NCBI GenBank assembly: GCA_964389805.1 | Contig: CAYMFU010000220.1 | Coordinates: forward strand, 1-45,188 | DNA from: JAGTVG01 sp964389805 | GTDB taxonomy: Bacteria; Bacteroidota; Bacteroidia; Cytophagales; Cyclobacteriaceae | Length of the DNA: 45,188 nucleotides | Direction of reading: 5' to 3' | Shown: positions 1 to 8,757 of the stretch, piece by piece | Layout: the number at the start of each line of letters is the position of its first letter | Numbering within the stretch: position 1 is the stretch's first letter | Notes under the pieces: generated by a model | Database searches by the model: none | What the model saw: the letters and a program-made list of their open reading frames with translations, nothing else | Told to the model about the DNA's origin: nothing | Translations under genes and position numbers: made by a program

Positions 1-205
1 ATTAGGGATGAAAAACAGATTTGATGATGTTATATGGTTTATAAAGGTAAGCAATCTTTGCGAATACCTTTCATAATATGTTTTATTCCTGACAATGTCA
101 CTGGCAAGGGTGAGGTGTTAATGTTTCAAAATGTAAACCAGTATTCACAAATAATTATTAAATTTCACTTTAATCCGATCAACTCATTTTACCAATCTAA
201 TCATC

Positions 206-1435
206 ATGAATAATAATCTAATCGACACAAAATTTTCCCTCCCATGCGGAGTCACTCTTAACAACCGCCTGGTAAAATCCGCAATGACAGAGCGGATCAG
301 TAACAAAAAATTTGAGCCCACCGAAGGGCATGTAAGGTTGTATGAAGACTGGGCGGAAACTGAAGCAGGTCTGTTGATAACAGGTAACGTAATGATTGAC
401 CATAAACATCTTGAATCAGCAGGGAACGTATGTTTTGAGGAAGGAATATTGCCGCAGCTAAGCCGATGGGCAGAAGCCGGCAAAAAAAAGGGCAACCACG
501 TATGGGTACAAATCTCACATGCCGGAAGGCAAACCAATAAATTTAATACAACCAGGCCTAAGGCACCTTCGGAGGTGCAACTTAAGAAAATCGGACTTTT
601 TGGAAAACCCCGGGCTATGTCTGAGGGTGATATTGAGGAGGTCATTAAAGGATTTATTGAAACAGCGAGATTAGTCAAAAAAGCAGGTTTCACTGGTGTT
701 CAGGTCCATTCAGCCCACGGATACCTGCTTAGCCAGTTTTTGTCGCCCGCTACCAACCGGCGGACTGACCAATGGGGAGGTCCTATCGAAAACCGAAGCA
801 GGCTCCTGCTTACCATTATCCGTGAGATCCGGAAAGAGGTAGGACCAGAATTTCCATTGTCTGTAAAGTTAAACTCATCCGATTTTCAGAAAGGCGGGTT
901 GACGGAAGAAGAATCCCAGGAAGTTGTCAAGATGCTGGATAAAGAAAAGATCGACCTTCTGGAAGTTTCCGGAGGCACCTACGAAAGAGTAGCATTTTTT
1001 CTGATGAATGAAGAGCAGGGTGAAATAAAGGAAAGTACAAAGAGGAGGGAAGCTTATTTTATGGATTTTGCACAAAAAGTAAGAGCCATAAGCAACTTGC
1101 CTCTTTTAATTACCGGAGGATTCAGGACCTTTGACTTTTGTAATGAGATATTAAAAAATGGTGAACTCGACCTGATCGGCATGGGGCGTCCATTCATAAC
1201 TGACCGGGAAAAGATCGCTGGATTTATTAAAGGTGAAACAAAAACGCTTGACAACCTGGTCATCAGGACTGGAATTAAACAATTCGAAGACGCCGCTGAG
1301 GGGGGTTATTATGCAAGACAACTCATCCGTTTTTCAAAAGGAAAACAGTTTAAAAAGAACTTAAACCCAACCTGGAGTTCTAATTTTCTTATTTTACATG
1401 AGATGAAAAAAGCCTTATCTCGACGGTTCTTCTAA
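206..1435 (+). CDS. NADH:flavin oxidoreductase / Old Yellow Enzyme family protein
   Basis: A 409-residue FMN-dependent ene-reductase of the Old Yellow Enzyme family, expected to be cytoplasmic and to reduce activated C=C bonds with NAD(P)H. The TIM-barrel begins with PCGVTLNNRLVKSAMTE, has the active-site segment ISHAGRQ, and carries the family signature AHGYLLSQFLSP followed by NRRTDQWGG and ENRSR. The phosphate-binding end reads ITGGFR and GMGRPFI. Length fits the single-domain class; there is no C-terminal FeS/FAD extension as in 2,4-dienoyl-CoA reductase. It stands alone, with no close upstream gene in view. The true substrate cannot be read from the sequence. The family call is secure. 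Confidence 0.93.
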   Translation: MNNNLIDTKFSLPCGVTLNNRLVKSAMTERISNKKFEPTEGHVRLYEDWAETEAGLLITGNVMIDHKHLESAGNVCFEEGILPQLSRWAEAGKKKGNHVWVQISHAGRQTNKFNTTRPKAPSEVQLKKIGLFGKPRAMSEGDIEEVIKGFIETARLVKKAGFTGVQVHSAHGYLLSQFLSPATNRRTDQWGGPIENRSRLLLTIIREIRKEVGPEFPLSVKLNSSDFQKGGLTEEESQEVVKMLDKEKIDLLEVSGGTYERVAFFLMNEEQGEIKESTKRREAYFMDFAQKVRAISNLPLLITGGFRTFDFCNEILKNGELDLIGMGRPFITDREKIAGFIKGETKTLDNLVIRTGIKQFEDAAEGGYYARQLIRFSKGKQFKKNLNPTWSSNFLILHEMKKALSRRFF

Positions 1436-1645
1436 GAAATCTATCGATATAGTGTTTTCATTTAAGTCCAATGCTTGAAATTATAGATCCCGTACAATAA
1501 GATTTTATCCAGAGAGTAGAAAAATATTTAAGTTCTAATAGTCATATGATCTAAAAAGAAGAAAAGCGAGATGCCAGGAAGAACTAAGAAATACCTGCTG
1601 ACTTTGGAAGGAAGTATATTTTTTATTGTTTAATCAAATAATGGT

Positions 1646-1679
1646 AATCCCTTTTGATTCGTCCGAGGGGATTGTTTTT
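1646..1679 (+). terminator. Putative Rho-independent terminator
   Basis: The arms AATCCC (1646-1651) and GGGATT (1668-1673) can pair, with a 16-nt loop, and are followed by GTTTTTG. The hairpin lies about 210 bp past the OYE gene, so it may end that transcript. The loop is long, so the call is tentative. Confidence 0.4.
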
Positions 1680-1774
1680 GCAAAAAATGCAAATAATTGC
1701 CTTCCACTTGCAATAATCAATTAGGAACTGCTATCGAGCCTTTCTAATTTTATTATGACAATATATTACGAATT

Positions 1775-1865
1775 ATGAAAAAGATAATCTTAATAATCTA
1801 TTGTCATAACAGCAACACTAGTATTTAATTCTTGTGATGATGAAGGACACGTTTCTGATTATTAA
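1775..1865 (+). pseudogene. Decayed lipoprotein N-terminus (frameshifted)
   Basis: An ATG at 1775 opens with MKKIILII, typical of a short Bacteroidota lipoprotein signal. About ten codons later the hydrophobic run and lipobox (ATLVFNSCDDEG) continue in a different frame and stop at 1865. A shift near 1800-1808 joins both halves into a normal lipoprotein signal peptide with Cys at the lipidation site. No downstream body of the protein is left. This is an inference from two short pieces. Confidence 0.3.
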
Positions 1866-2210
1866 AGATGACATAAAGGCCTTATATTACATCAAGGAAG
1901 GCTTTTTATTCAAGGAAATTTAGTATCGATTTTCAATAAAAATCGAGTATGATGTGATAACTCTTAGTCCGATTATTTTGTGCGTGCATGATTTAAGGGT
2001 TACCATTTGCCAAACTGTTCATTAAGAAAAGAAATAACTTTTTAGCGAAGAGGACATGGAATCCGAAGATTTAATACCCGTAAAGGGATGTCCTGTTTTC
2101 CACGGAAGCAGCTGGAACGCAAAACAAACTGTATATATTACCTCAATTTGTAAAATGAAGTATTCCTTGGTGTATACATATACAGCCGTGCAAGTGGATA
2201 GTTTGATAGG

Positions 2211-2242
2211 AGAAGGATTGTTTAACAATCCCTTCTTTTAAT
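2211..2242 (+). terminator. Putative Rho-independent terminator (possibly bidirectional)
   Basis: AGAAGGATTG (2211-2220) pairs with CAATCCCTTCT (2226-2236) apart from one bulged C, with a 5-nt loop and a T-rich 3' side. It insulates the following gene cluster from upstream transcription. Nothing clearly recognisable is transcribed into it from the left. Confidence 0.55.
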
Positions 2243-2281
2243 TAAATCGTAAGAACCAGGCTTATTGAATAACATTTTTAA

Positions 2282-3214
2282 ATGAGTTCAGCAAAAGCCC
2301 ATATTATTTTTAATCCGGTTGCAGGGGGAGGGAGAGCACGAAAGATATACCCGGAACTTATGGCTCAATTCAAAGCTCGTTTTGGAGATGAATACCGCCT
2401 TTCAATAACTGAAAATAAGGGAAATGCTACTAAAATTGCTTCTGAAATCTCAAAAAACGGAACCCCTTTGATTATCTGTGCCGGGGGAGATGGCACCATT
2501 AATGAAGTCGTAAATGGACTGTTCGATTCGGGCAGTTTGATAAATCCGGATGTGGAATTAGGTGTTGTGGATTGTGGCACCGGAGGTGGATTTGCAGATT
2601 CCATTGGACTACCAGATGTCTTATCGGAACAAATCGGTCTTATCTTCAATACCCCTGGAAAACTTATTGATCTCGCTCAATGTTCCTGCCTGGATAATAA
2701 TAGCAGCAGGCTGGAACGGCTTTTCATTTCAGAATGCCAAATAGGATTAGGTAGCGCGGTTGTCTCGCAAGTACAAACCAGACATAAGACCTGGGGAGGG
2801 AAAGTTGCATTCGGTTATGTAGCGTTGAAAGAAGTGTTTAAATCCAGGAGATATCCTCTGAATGTAAACTATAATGGGACAACTATCGAAGAGGACCTGG
2901 TCGGAATTGTGGTGGGTAATGGACATTCTTGTGGTGGAGGTATGAAACTGACGCCAGAAGCAAAAATTAATGATGGTATCCTGGATCTATTGATAATGCA
3001 TAACATGAATATTCCTGAACTAATAAGGCAGTTCATGAAAATATATTCAGGATCTCATATCAAATCTGACCGGTTCACATATGAACAGATTGATTATGTA
3101 AAGATCGATTCAGAGATGGATGTCCTGGTTGAAACGGATGGAGAGCTATTGGGTACTCTTCCTGTTGTAATAAAGGTGGTTCCGAAATGCCTGAAAGTAA
3201 AATGTAATATATGA
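2282..3214 (+). CDS. Diacylglycerol/sphingosine kinase-fold lipid kinase
   Basis: A 310-residue protein of the DAGK catalytic family (DgkB/YegS/LCB5 type), which phosphorylates a lipid hydroxyl with ATP at the inner membrane face. N-terminal IFNPVAGGGRA is the family's opening strand and glycine loop. GGDGT at residues 68-72 followed by INEVVNGL is the nucleotide-binding signature. The C-terminal half has GNGHSCGGGMKLTPEA and DGILDLL, also conserved, and ends in the usual beta domain (VETDGELLG). Full length. It is the first gene of a tight seven-gene run; the next start is 8 nt away. In this context diacylglycerol or a related lipid alcohol is the likely substrate, which would link it to the BtaA-like transferase next door. 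That link is inference. Confidence 0.88.
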   Translation: MSSAKAHIIFNPVAGGGRARKIYPELMAQFKARFGDEYRLSITENKGNATKIASEISKNGTPLIICAGGDGTINEVVNGLFDSGSLINPDVELGVVDCGTGGGFADSIGLPDVLSEQIGLIFNTPGKLIDLAQCSCLDNNSSRLERLFISECQIGLGSAVVSQVQTRHKTWGGKVAFGYVALKEVFKSRRYPLNVNYNGTTIEEDLVGIVVGNGHSCGGGMKLTPEAKINDGILDLLIMHNMNIPELIRQFMKIYSGSHIKSDRFTYEQIDYVKIDSEMDVLVETDGELLGTLPVVIKVVPKCLKVKCNI

Positions 3215-3222
3215 TCTAAAAT

Positions 3223-5097
3223 ATGAACAATAATAATTTCATATATTCCGTACAGAAATTCGAATTCGAGGCAAGGATCTTCATTTCCTTTTCCATTGTG
3301 ATCCTGGTAACACTGTCTTCCTTTCTGATGTTCAAGGATACCCCAACCAATTTTATAATTGTTGGGAATTGGTTACATATCGATCCATACTGGGCAAATT
3401 TCTCTGGCTATATGATTGTAATTCTGATAACAGTTGTAGCCTCACTGCTTAGAATGTGGTCGGGAAGTATTCTAAGTTCACAGCGTATGATGTCCTTTAA
3501 AGTCCAGCATGATCAGCTTCTTTTGAAGGGGCCTTACCAGTATACAAGAAATCCAATTTATCTTGCTGATTTTATCGCTTTTGTTGGCTTTGCACTTTGT
3601 ATGAGACCTGTTGGATTCTTGATGCCGGTATTAATTTACCTTCATTATATGCAGCTTATTCATTATGAAGAAAAAAACCTGAAGTTGCAATTTGGCAAAA
3701 AATATGAAGATTATATTAAAGGCGTTCCACAGTTCTTCCCAAATATAAGTTCCATATTGCATCCCGGAGAAGTTTTAAAAGATTTCAATATCAACTATGA
3801 TGGTTTCCGGAATAATGCATTGTATGTCCTATTGACAATAGGTTTTGTGGTATCCGCATTTACAGGTTCATTACTCATTGCCATCCTGATTGGATTACCC
3901 GGCCTTATTGACTGGGCTGTTATACATACCATCAAGGGTGTAAAATCAACTGAACCGGCTGTAAATTCGGACCATGCAAATACACCGGTCCGGTCAGAGA
4001 TTAAAAAAGAAAAAGTATTTGATGACCTGTTATATGCGCAATGCTGGGAGGATCCTGCAATTGATCGCATGGCCTTTAAAATTGGAGAAAATGATACGAT
4101 TTTCTCAATTACATCCGGAGGATGCAATTTACTGTCTTTTCTAATTGATAATCCCAAAAAGATAATTGCACTTGACCTGAATGCGAGCCAAAATCACCTC
4201 CTTAACCTGAAAATTGCAGCCTTCAGATCACTGGATTACGATGACCTACTGGGATTTATTGGATTTGAGCCTCAGGAGAACAGGCTGGAGGTCTACAATA
4301 AATTCAGGAATTCCATGCCTTCTGATAGCATTACTTACTGGAATGATCATATTCATAAAATTCAACAAGGTATTATTCATTCCGGCAGGTATGAAAAATA
4401 TATGCATTTATTGAAAAAATGGATCGACCGGATCATGGGTGAAAAATTATTCAAACAACTGCTGAAATTGAATGGGGAAGAACAGCGGTTGGACTTTTAT
4501 GAAAAGAAATGGAATAATTATAAATGGAAGATCTTTACGAAGGTCTTTTTGAGCAGAACGGTTATGACCTTCTTATTTACTAAAGCCTTCTTTGAGCAAC
4601 TGGAATCTAATTTTTCATTTGGAGATCACTTCCGGGATCAAACAAAGAAGGCTCTCGTGGACCTTCCATTAAAAGAGAATTATTTTCTAAGCTATATTCT
4701 TTCAGGAAATTTTTCTAACCGGGAATTCTTGCCACCGTATCTCAGAAGAGAAAATTTCAATGTGATTAAAAATCGTCTTGGCAGGATAGAAATTGTGACT
4801 GATAGTTGTGAATCATATTTTGCCACCCTTCCAGACAATACGATCACAAAGTTTAATTTCAGCAATATTTTCGAGTGGATGCCTGTGAGTGATTTTGAGA
4901 AATTATTGCATGAAGCCATTCGGGTAGGTATTTCTGGAGGGATTCTTACTTACCGGAACCTGCTGGTCCCACGGTCCAGGCCGGAAAGTTTAGGAAAGCG
5001 GCTGGTACCGGACTATGAACTGGCCAGGCAATTGCACGAGCAAGACCTATCCTTTATATACAGGAAATATGTTGTTGAAAAAATCAATAAAGAATGA
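3223..5097 (+). CDS. Fusion: ICMT/PEMT-like membrane methyltransferase + BtaA-like (DUF3419) aminocarboxypropyl transferase
   Basis: A 624-residue two-part protein. Residues 1 to about 180 are a polytopic ICMT/phospholipid-methyltransferase-type domain. It has LLLKGPYQYTRNPIYL (R109-N110-P111 in the SAM-binding signature) and the closing pattern HYEEKN...FGKKYEDYIKGVP. A further membrane segment follows at about 197-235. Residues from about 264 form a BtaA-like domain: DDLLYAQCWEDP (267-278), then the SAM-binding loop SITSGGCN (295-302) and IALDLNASQ. BtaA transfers the 3-amino-3-carboxypropyl group of SAM to diacylglycerol, giving a homoserine-ether lipid; BtaB then N-methylates it. Here a membrane methyltransferase replaces the usual soluble BtaB and is fused at the N-terminus. 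The stop overlaps the next start (ATGA), implying translational coupling. The exact lipid product is unknown. Confidence 0.8.
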   Translation: MNNNNFIYSVQKFEFEARIFISFSIVILVTLSSFLMFKDTPTNFIIVGNWLHIDPYWANFSGYMIVILITVVASLLRMWSGSILSSQRMMSFKVQHDQLLLKGPYQYTRNPIYLADFIAFVGFALCMRPVGFLMPVLIYLHYMQLIHYEEKNLKLQFGKKYEDYIKGVPQFFPNISSILHPGEVLKDFNINYDGFRNNALYVLLTIGFVVSAFTGSLLIAILIGLPGLIDWAVIHTIKGVKSTEPAVNSDHANTPVRSEIKKEKVFDDLLYAQCWEDPAIDRMAFKIGENDTIFSITSGGCNLLSFLIDNPKKIIALDLNASQNHLLNLKIAAFRSLDYDDLLGFIGFEPQENRLEVYNKFRNSMPSDSITYWNDHIHKIQQGIIHSGRYEKYMHLLKKWIDRIMGEKLFKQLLKLNGEEQRLDFYEKKWNNYKWKIFTKVFLSRTVMTFLFTKAFFEQLESNFSFGDHFRDQTKKALVDLPLKENYFLSYILSGNFSNREFLPPYLRRENFNVIKNRLGRIEIVTDSCESYFATLPDNTITKFNFSNIFEWMPVSDFEKLLHEAIRVGISGGILTYRNLLVPRSRPESLGKRLVPDYELARQLHEQDLSFIYRKYVVEKINKE

Positions 5098-6203
5098 CGT
5101 ATAAGGTTGAAAAAATATCGGGTAAAAGTGCCATAAAGGATTTCAATATGCTGCCATATATGGTCTATAAAAATGATCCGAAATGGGTACCGCCGCTTGT
5201 GGATGTTGTCAACAGCACCCTCGACAGGAAAGCTAATCCGTATTTCAATAATTCCGATCTTGATCTCTTTGTATGTTATAAAGGGCGCATTCCGGTCAGT
5301 CGAGCAATAACTGTCATTAATCCATTGCACTGGGAAAAGCATGGTGGAAAAACTGCCTTTTTTGGTTTTTTCGATTCCATTGAAGATAAAGAAGGTTGTG
5401 AGTCGCTTTTTGACCATATATCAAATCATTGTATACAAAAAGGTGCAACGGTCATTGAAGGGCCATTTAATCCCAACCACTATTCTGAAATTGGGATACA
5501 GGTCCCGCCATATTCCACTTCACCAGTGTTTTTTGAAACATATAATCCACCATATTATCCCGAATTACTCGAAAATATTGGCTTTAAGACCTCCTGTAAA
5601 GTTCATACAAGGATTAACAGGCATGTCAATGAATATCTGAAGAAGCAGTTTGGGGCTATTTCGAAACCTGGGAACTCGGGAGATTTTAGAGTCAGGGAAG
5701 CTAACTTCAACCATGTTGAATCAGAGCTGGAAAAAATCCGGGAAGTTTACAATGATGCCTTTGATAGTAATTGGCATTTTCTTCCCTTGACCTCTGAGGA
5801 GTACAATTTTTCAGCAAAGTATTTGTCCTTCATCACTTTTCCCAACCTCGTGGTTTTTGTTGAAAAAGATAATGAACCTGTTGGGGTAATGCAATGCATG
5901 CTGAATATTAATCCATTGATCAAACCATATAAAGGCAGGATGAGGTGGTTCAATTATCCTGGCTATATGATCAAAAGAAATTTTATTGATGAGATCGTAA
6001 TGTATGCTGTGGGTGTAAAGAGACAATATCAAGGAACAGAGGTGATCGACCTCCTGGTGCAAGCATTTATGTATATCTGTAGTAAATACAAAGTATTATC
6101 AACCACCTGGATGTCAGATGATAATATCAAGACGATTAAACTGGCTGAGTATTTTGGACTTGAACCTTATAAATGGTTTTCAATCTATAAGAAATCGCTC
6201 TAA
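5094..6203 (+). CDS. GNAT-like (YghO-type) acyltransferase family protein
   Basis: A 369-residue protein resembling the large GNAT-fold family typified by E. coli YghO. Recognisable blocks are the N-terminal YKNDPKWVPPL, then GFFDS (91-95), the segment GPFNPNHYSEIGIQV (from 123), ETYNPPYYPELLENIGF, and near the C-terminus YAVGVKRQYQGTEVIDLL, which matches the acyl-CoA pyrophosphate-binding region of GNAT enzymes. Biochemistry of this family is poorly known. Its ATG overlaps the stop of the BtaA-like fusion, so the two are probably translationally coupled. An amine created or exposed on the lipid head group is a plausible acceptor, but this is inference only. Confidence 0.7.
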   Translation: MTYKVEKISGKSAIKDFNMLPYMVYKNDPKWVPPLVDVVNSTLDRKANPYFNNSDLDLFVCYKGRIPVSRAITVINPLHWEKHGGKTAFFGFFDSIEDKEGCESLFDHISNHCIQKGATVIEGPFNPNHYSEIGIQVPPYSTSPVFFETYNPPYYPELLENIGFKTSCKVHTRINRHVNEYLKKQFGAISKPGNSGDFRVREANFNHVESELEKIREVYNDAFDSNWHFLPLTSEEYNFSAKYLSFITFPNLVVFVEKDNEPVGVMQCMLNINPLIKPYKGRMRWFNYPGYMIKRNFIDEIVMYAVGVKRQYQGTEVIDLLVQAFMYICSKYKVLSTTWMSDDNIKTIKLAEYFGLEPYKWFSIYKKSL

Positions 6204-6214
6204 AAAGGTAAACT

Positions 6215-7597
6215 ATGACTACTAAGTTGATACCGAAAGACTGGGGTTTAAATGTAAATGATAAGCATGAATTATGTGCCGGAAAATTCTCTACGGTTGA
6301 ACTCGCCAAAGAATATGGAACGCCCCTTCATGTAGTCCATGTAGAAAGATTGAAGCAGACCATAAACGACTTTCATGAGTCTTTTGTGACTTCCTATCCT
6401 GGGAGAATCTCTGTTCACTACGCATTTAAGTCAAATACTGTTCCCGGGATTTTAAAAATTATAAAAGAGTCCGATCTGAAAGCGGAGATTATGAGTCTTT
6501 TCGAGCTGGAATTGGCCTTAAAAATCGGGTATAAAGGCAATGATATAATTGTAAACGGACCGCATAAGCCATTGGAATTTCTGAAGAAATGTCTTCAAAA
6601 TGAGGTTAGACTTATAATTGTTGATGCCCTCAATGAAATAAAAATCCTTGATCAGCTGTGCCGGGAATTACGCACCGATGTTAATATCCTGCTTAGAATA
6701 AATCCTGACTACGTCCCAAAAGGAATGAATTATGGTACTGCAACTGCAAGCCGTAAGGGTTGCGCATTTGGACTTGATATGAAGGGCGATGAAGTAGATC
6801 TCGCGTTTTCCATTCTTGAAAAGATGGAAAGAGTACGGTTTCAGGGTTTACATTTTCATATCGGCTCAGGAATTAGTCAACCAATAGATTACTTAAATGC
6901 TATTAACCGCCTAAAACCGGTCGTTGACAAGGCAAAGAAAAAACACTTCCAGATTAATATTCTTGATATTGGTGGTGGTATTGGATCAAACACTTCACGG
7001 GAAATGACAACCATGGAGATGCTCTTATATCAAGGATTTGAAAAGCTTCCAAAATTAAAAAGGTCTTCTGTGGGAAAAACCTATCAGGAATTTGCAGCAG
7101 CGATAACTCAGGGGATCACCAGGCTGTTCAATGGCCAACAAATGCCCGAACTTATACTTGAACCTGGAAGATGTATAACCAGTTCAAATCAGTTCTTATT
7201 ATTGACAGTGCATGATATAAAGGAAAGGCCAGGTGTTAAAAAATGGTTGATCACGGATGGTGGTATTGGGACTGTAACCATGCCGACATATTACGAATGC
7301 CATCAGGTCTTCTTATGTAATGAGGTTAACCGGCCAGAAAATGGGAAGGTGACCATTATAGGTCCTGTTTGCTTTGCCGGGGATATTGTATATCGCAATA
7401 TACCTATGCCAAAGGTAGATCGGGAAGAAGTAATAGCCATTATGGATAGTGGAGCTTATTTTACAGGATGGGAATCTTCATTCAGTTTTCCGAGGTCTGC
7501 TATTATCATTGTAGAATCTGTTCAACATAAACTGATCAGAAGAAGAGAGACCTTTGAAGATATGGTAATAAGGGATGATATGGGGAACGGTTTATGA
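6215..7597 (+). CDS. DapDC/ODC-family (fold type III) PLP-dependent decarboxylase, divergent specificity
   Basis: A 460-residue alanine-racemase-fold decarboxylase. HYAFKSN places the PLP lysine at K72; LHFHIGSG (212-219) and EPGR (316-319) are family motifs. The catalytic loop reads GPVCFAGD (383-390): the Cys and Asp are kept, but the Glu that follows Cys in meso-diaminopimelate decarboxylases is Phe. MDSGAYF (410-416) replaces the usual AGAYG. The distal substrate-binding residues of LysA therefore seem lost, so a lysine-pathway role is unlikely. The CxAGD form recalls carboxynorspermidine decarboxylases, which remove the carboxylate from a 3-amino-3-carboxypropyl group. That is the same group a BtaA-like enzyme would attach, so it may decarboxylate the lipid head group. 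Gap to the upstream gene is 11 nt. Confidence 0.8.
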   Translation: MTTKLIPKDWGLNVNDKHELCAGKFSTVELAKEYGTPLHVVHVERLKQTINDFHESFVTSYPGRISVHYAFKSNTVPGILKIIKESDLKAEIMSLFELELALKIGYKGNDIIVNGPHKPLEFLKKCLQNEVRLIIVDALNEIKILDQLCRELRTDVNILLRINPDYVPKGMNYGTATASRKGCAFGLDMKGDEVDLAFSILEKMERVRFQGLHFHIGSGISQPIDYLNAINRLKPVVDKAKKKHFQINILDIGGGIGSNTSREMTTMEMLLYQGFEKLPKLKRSSVGKTYQEFAAAITQGITRLFNGQQMPELILEPGRCITSSNQFLLLTVHDIKERPGVKKWLITDGGIGTVTMPTYYECHQVFLCNEVNRPENGKVTIIGPVCFAGDIVYRNIPMPKVDREEVIAIMDSGAYFTGWESSFSFPRSAIIIVESVQHKLIRRRETFEDMVIRDDMGNGL

Positions 7598-7638
7598 TTT
7601 TAATAATACAATTTTGAATAAACCAAACAAATATAGTT

Positions 7639-8757
7639 ATGGCACTTCGATTTGCAGTATATGAAAATGGGGAAGATCAGATCCGGAACCGGGTTTGTGA
7701 TTCTATAGTTTCAACATTCCTGGATCATGGACATCAGCTGGTATCGGAAGAGGAGGAATTGAATTTTGTTCTGAACCAGGCGAGCCTGGACGAAAGCGAT
7801 CACTATTATCGTAAAACCACAAGTGAATGGATTATCAGTATTATTCACCTTCCGGAACCACAGGAGGATCTGAAATCATTTTGTTATACGGTTCTAATCA
7901 GAACCCTGGCCAATATGGCCATTACGATTGTACCTAAGAAAAGTGAAGTTGGTTCCGGCTTAAAAAATCCGGATGACTACATGATTTATTGTATTACTCC
8001 GGAAGTCGGTTTTTACGGGTTCTCTCTCAACTGTGAAAAGATCTATGAGTGTATGATGCCTATTGTCACATCACATGCATTATTAAAAAACCGAGTACTG
8101 AAGGATCTTCCAAAGTCTTTCTGGGAGCCAAGTCCAATCGTCAGGTCTCTGATGGATTATGGGCGGCAGTTAGATAAACTTGGCTTATTGCCAACACCTT
8201 TTCCCTTACAAGAACTCCTTAATAAAGAAGATCTGGATCATTTATATAATTTTTTCCAGATCAAAGGGATAAGTTATGGTAACCTAAGTGTCCGGGAGCC
8301 GGTGCATTCTATAGGGGAGGATACATTCTGGATGACAGCAAGGGGCGTAAATAAAGGATCACTTTCTTCAATTGGTCAGGATATATTATTGGTCAGTGGA
8401 TTTGAGGAGGAATCCCAAACAATCATTGTGCATTCTACCCCTGATGGAGATCCAAGGGCAAGGGTTTCGGTGGATGCTATTGAGCACCATTTGATATATA
8501 GTACTTTTTCTGAAGTAAAAGCCATAGTTCATGTTCATGCATGGATGGATAATATCGAAAGTACCTTTCAAAACCATCCCTGTGGAACGATAGAGCTGGC
8601 CAATTCTGTAGTAGAAAAGATCAAGGAATTCGATCACCCTGATTCTGTTGTAATTGGACTGAAGAACCATGGAATAACCATTACAGGAACCAGCCTGGAA
8701 GACATCTTTAACAGAATAAGGGGGAATCTGGTAGCATCTGTACCCATGTATGAATAA
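7639..8757 (+). CDS. Class II aldolase/adducin-domain protein with an unassigned N-terminal domain
   Basis: A 372-residue protein. The C-terminal half (about 190-372) is a class II aldolase/adducin fold: GNLSVREP is the phosphate-binding loop, H298 and H300 in IVHVHAW and H344 in LKNHG are the expected metal ligands, and the tail has the usual EDIFNRI. Enzymes of this fold split or epimerise phosphorylated sugars, or dehydrate their relatives. The first 190 residues are not recognised. They are mixed alpha/beta with no signal peptide and no clear motif. Standalone class II aldolases are about 210-260 residues, so the N-terminal part is an added domain. It sits in the lipid cluster, 41 nt after the decarboxylase and directly abutting the permease gene. 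Confidence 0.75.
   Translation: MALRFAVYENGEDQIRNRVCDSIVSTFLDHGHQLVSEEEELNFVLNQASLDESDHYYRKTTSEWIISIIHLPEPQEDLKSFCYTVLIRTLANMAITIVPKKSEVGSGLKNPDDYMIYCITPEVGFYGFSLNCEKIYECMMPIVTSHALLKNRVLKDLPKSFWEPSPIVRSLMDYGRQLDKLGLLPTPFPLQELLNKEDLDHLYNFFQIKGISYGNLSVREPVHSIGEDTFWMTARGVNKGSLSSIGQDILLVSGFEEESQTIIVHSTPDGDPRARVSVDAIEHHLIYSTFSEVKAIVHVHAWMDNIESTFQNHPCGTIELANSVVEKIKEFDHPDSVVIGLKNHGITITGTSLEDIFNRIRGNLVASVPMYE

Larger units (their letters stand above)
1436..2281. other. 846-bp stretch with no convincing intact gene
   Basis: AT-rich spacer between the OYE gene and the lipid cluster. It holds a decayed lipoprotein start (1775-1865) and two terminator-like hairpins (about 1646 and 2211). A 61-codon frame at 2056-2241 shows no recognisable domain, and its stop falls inside the second hairpin. 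I see no RNA gene or repeat array here. Confidence 0.6.

Noticed and set aside
2056..2241. A 61-codon rightward frame with CPVFHG, slightly like the N-terminus of KatG
   Set aside because: The match is six residues only, nothing else in the frame fits, and the stop lies inside a terminator hairpin.
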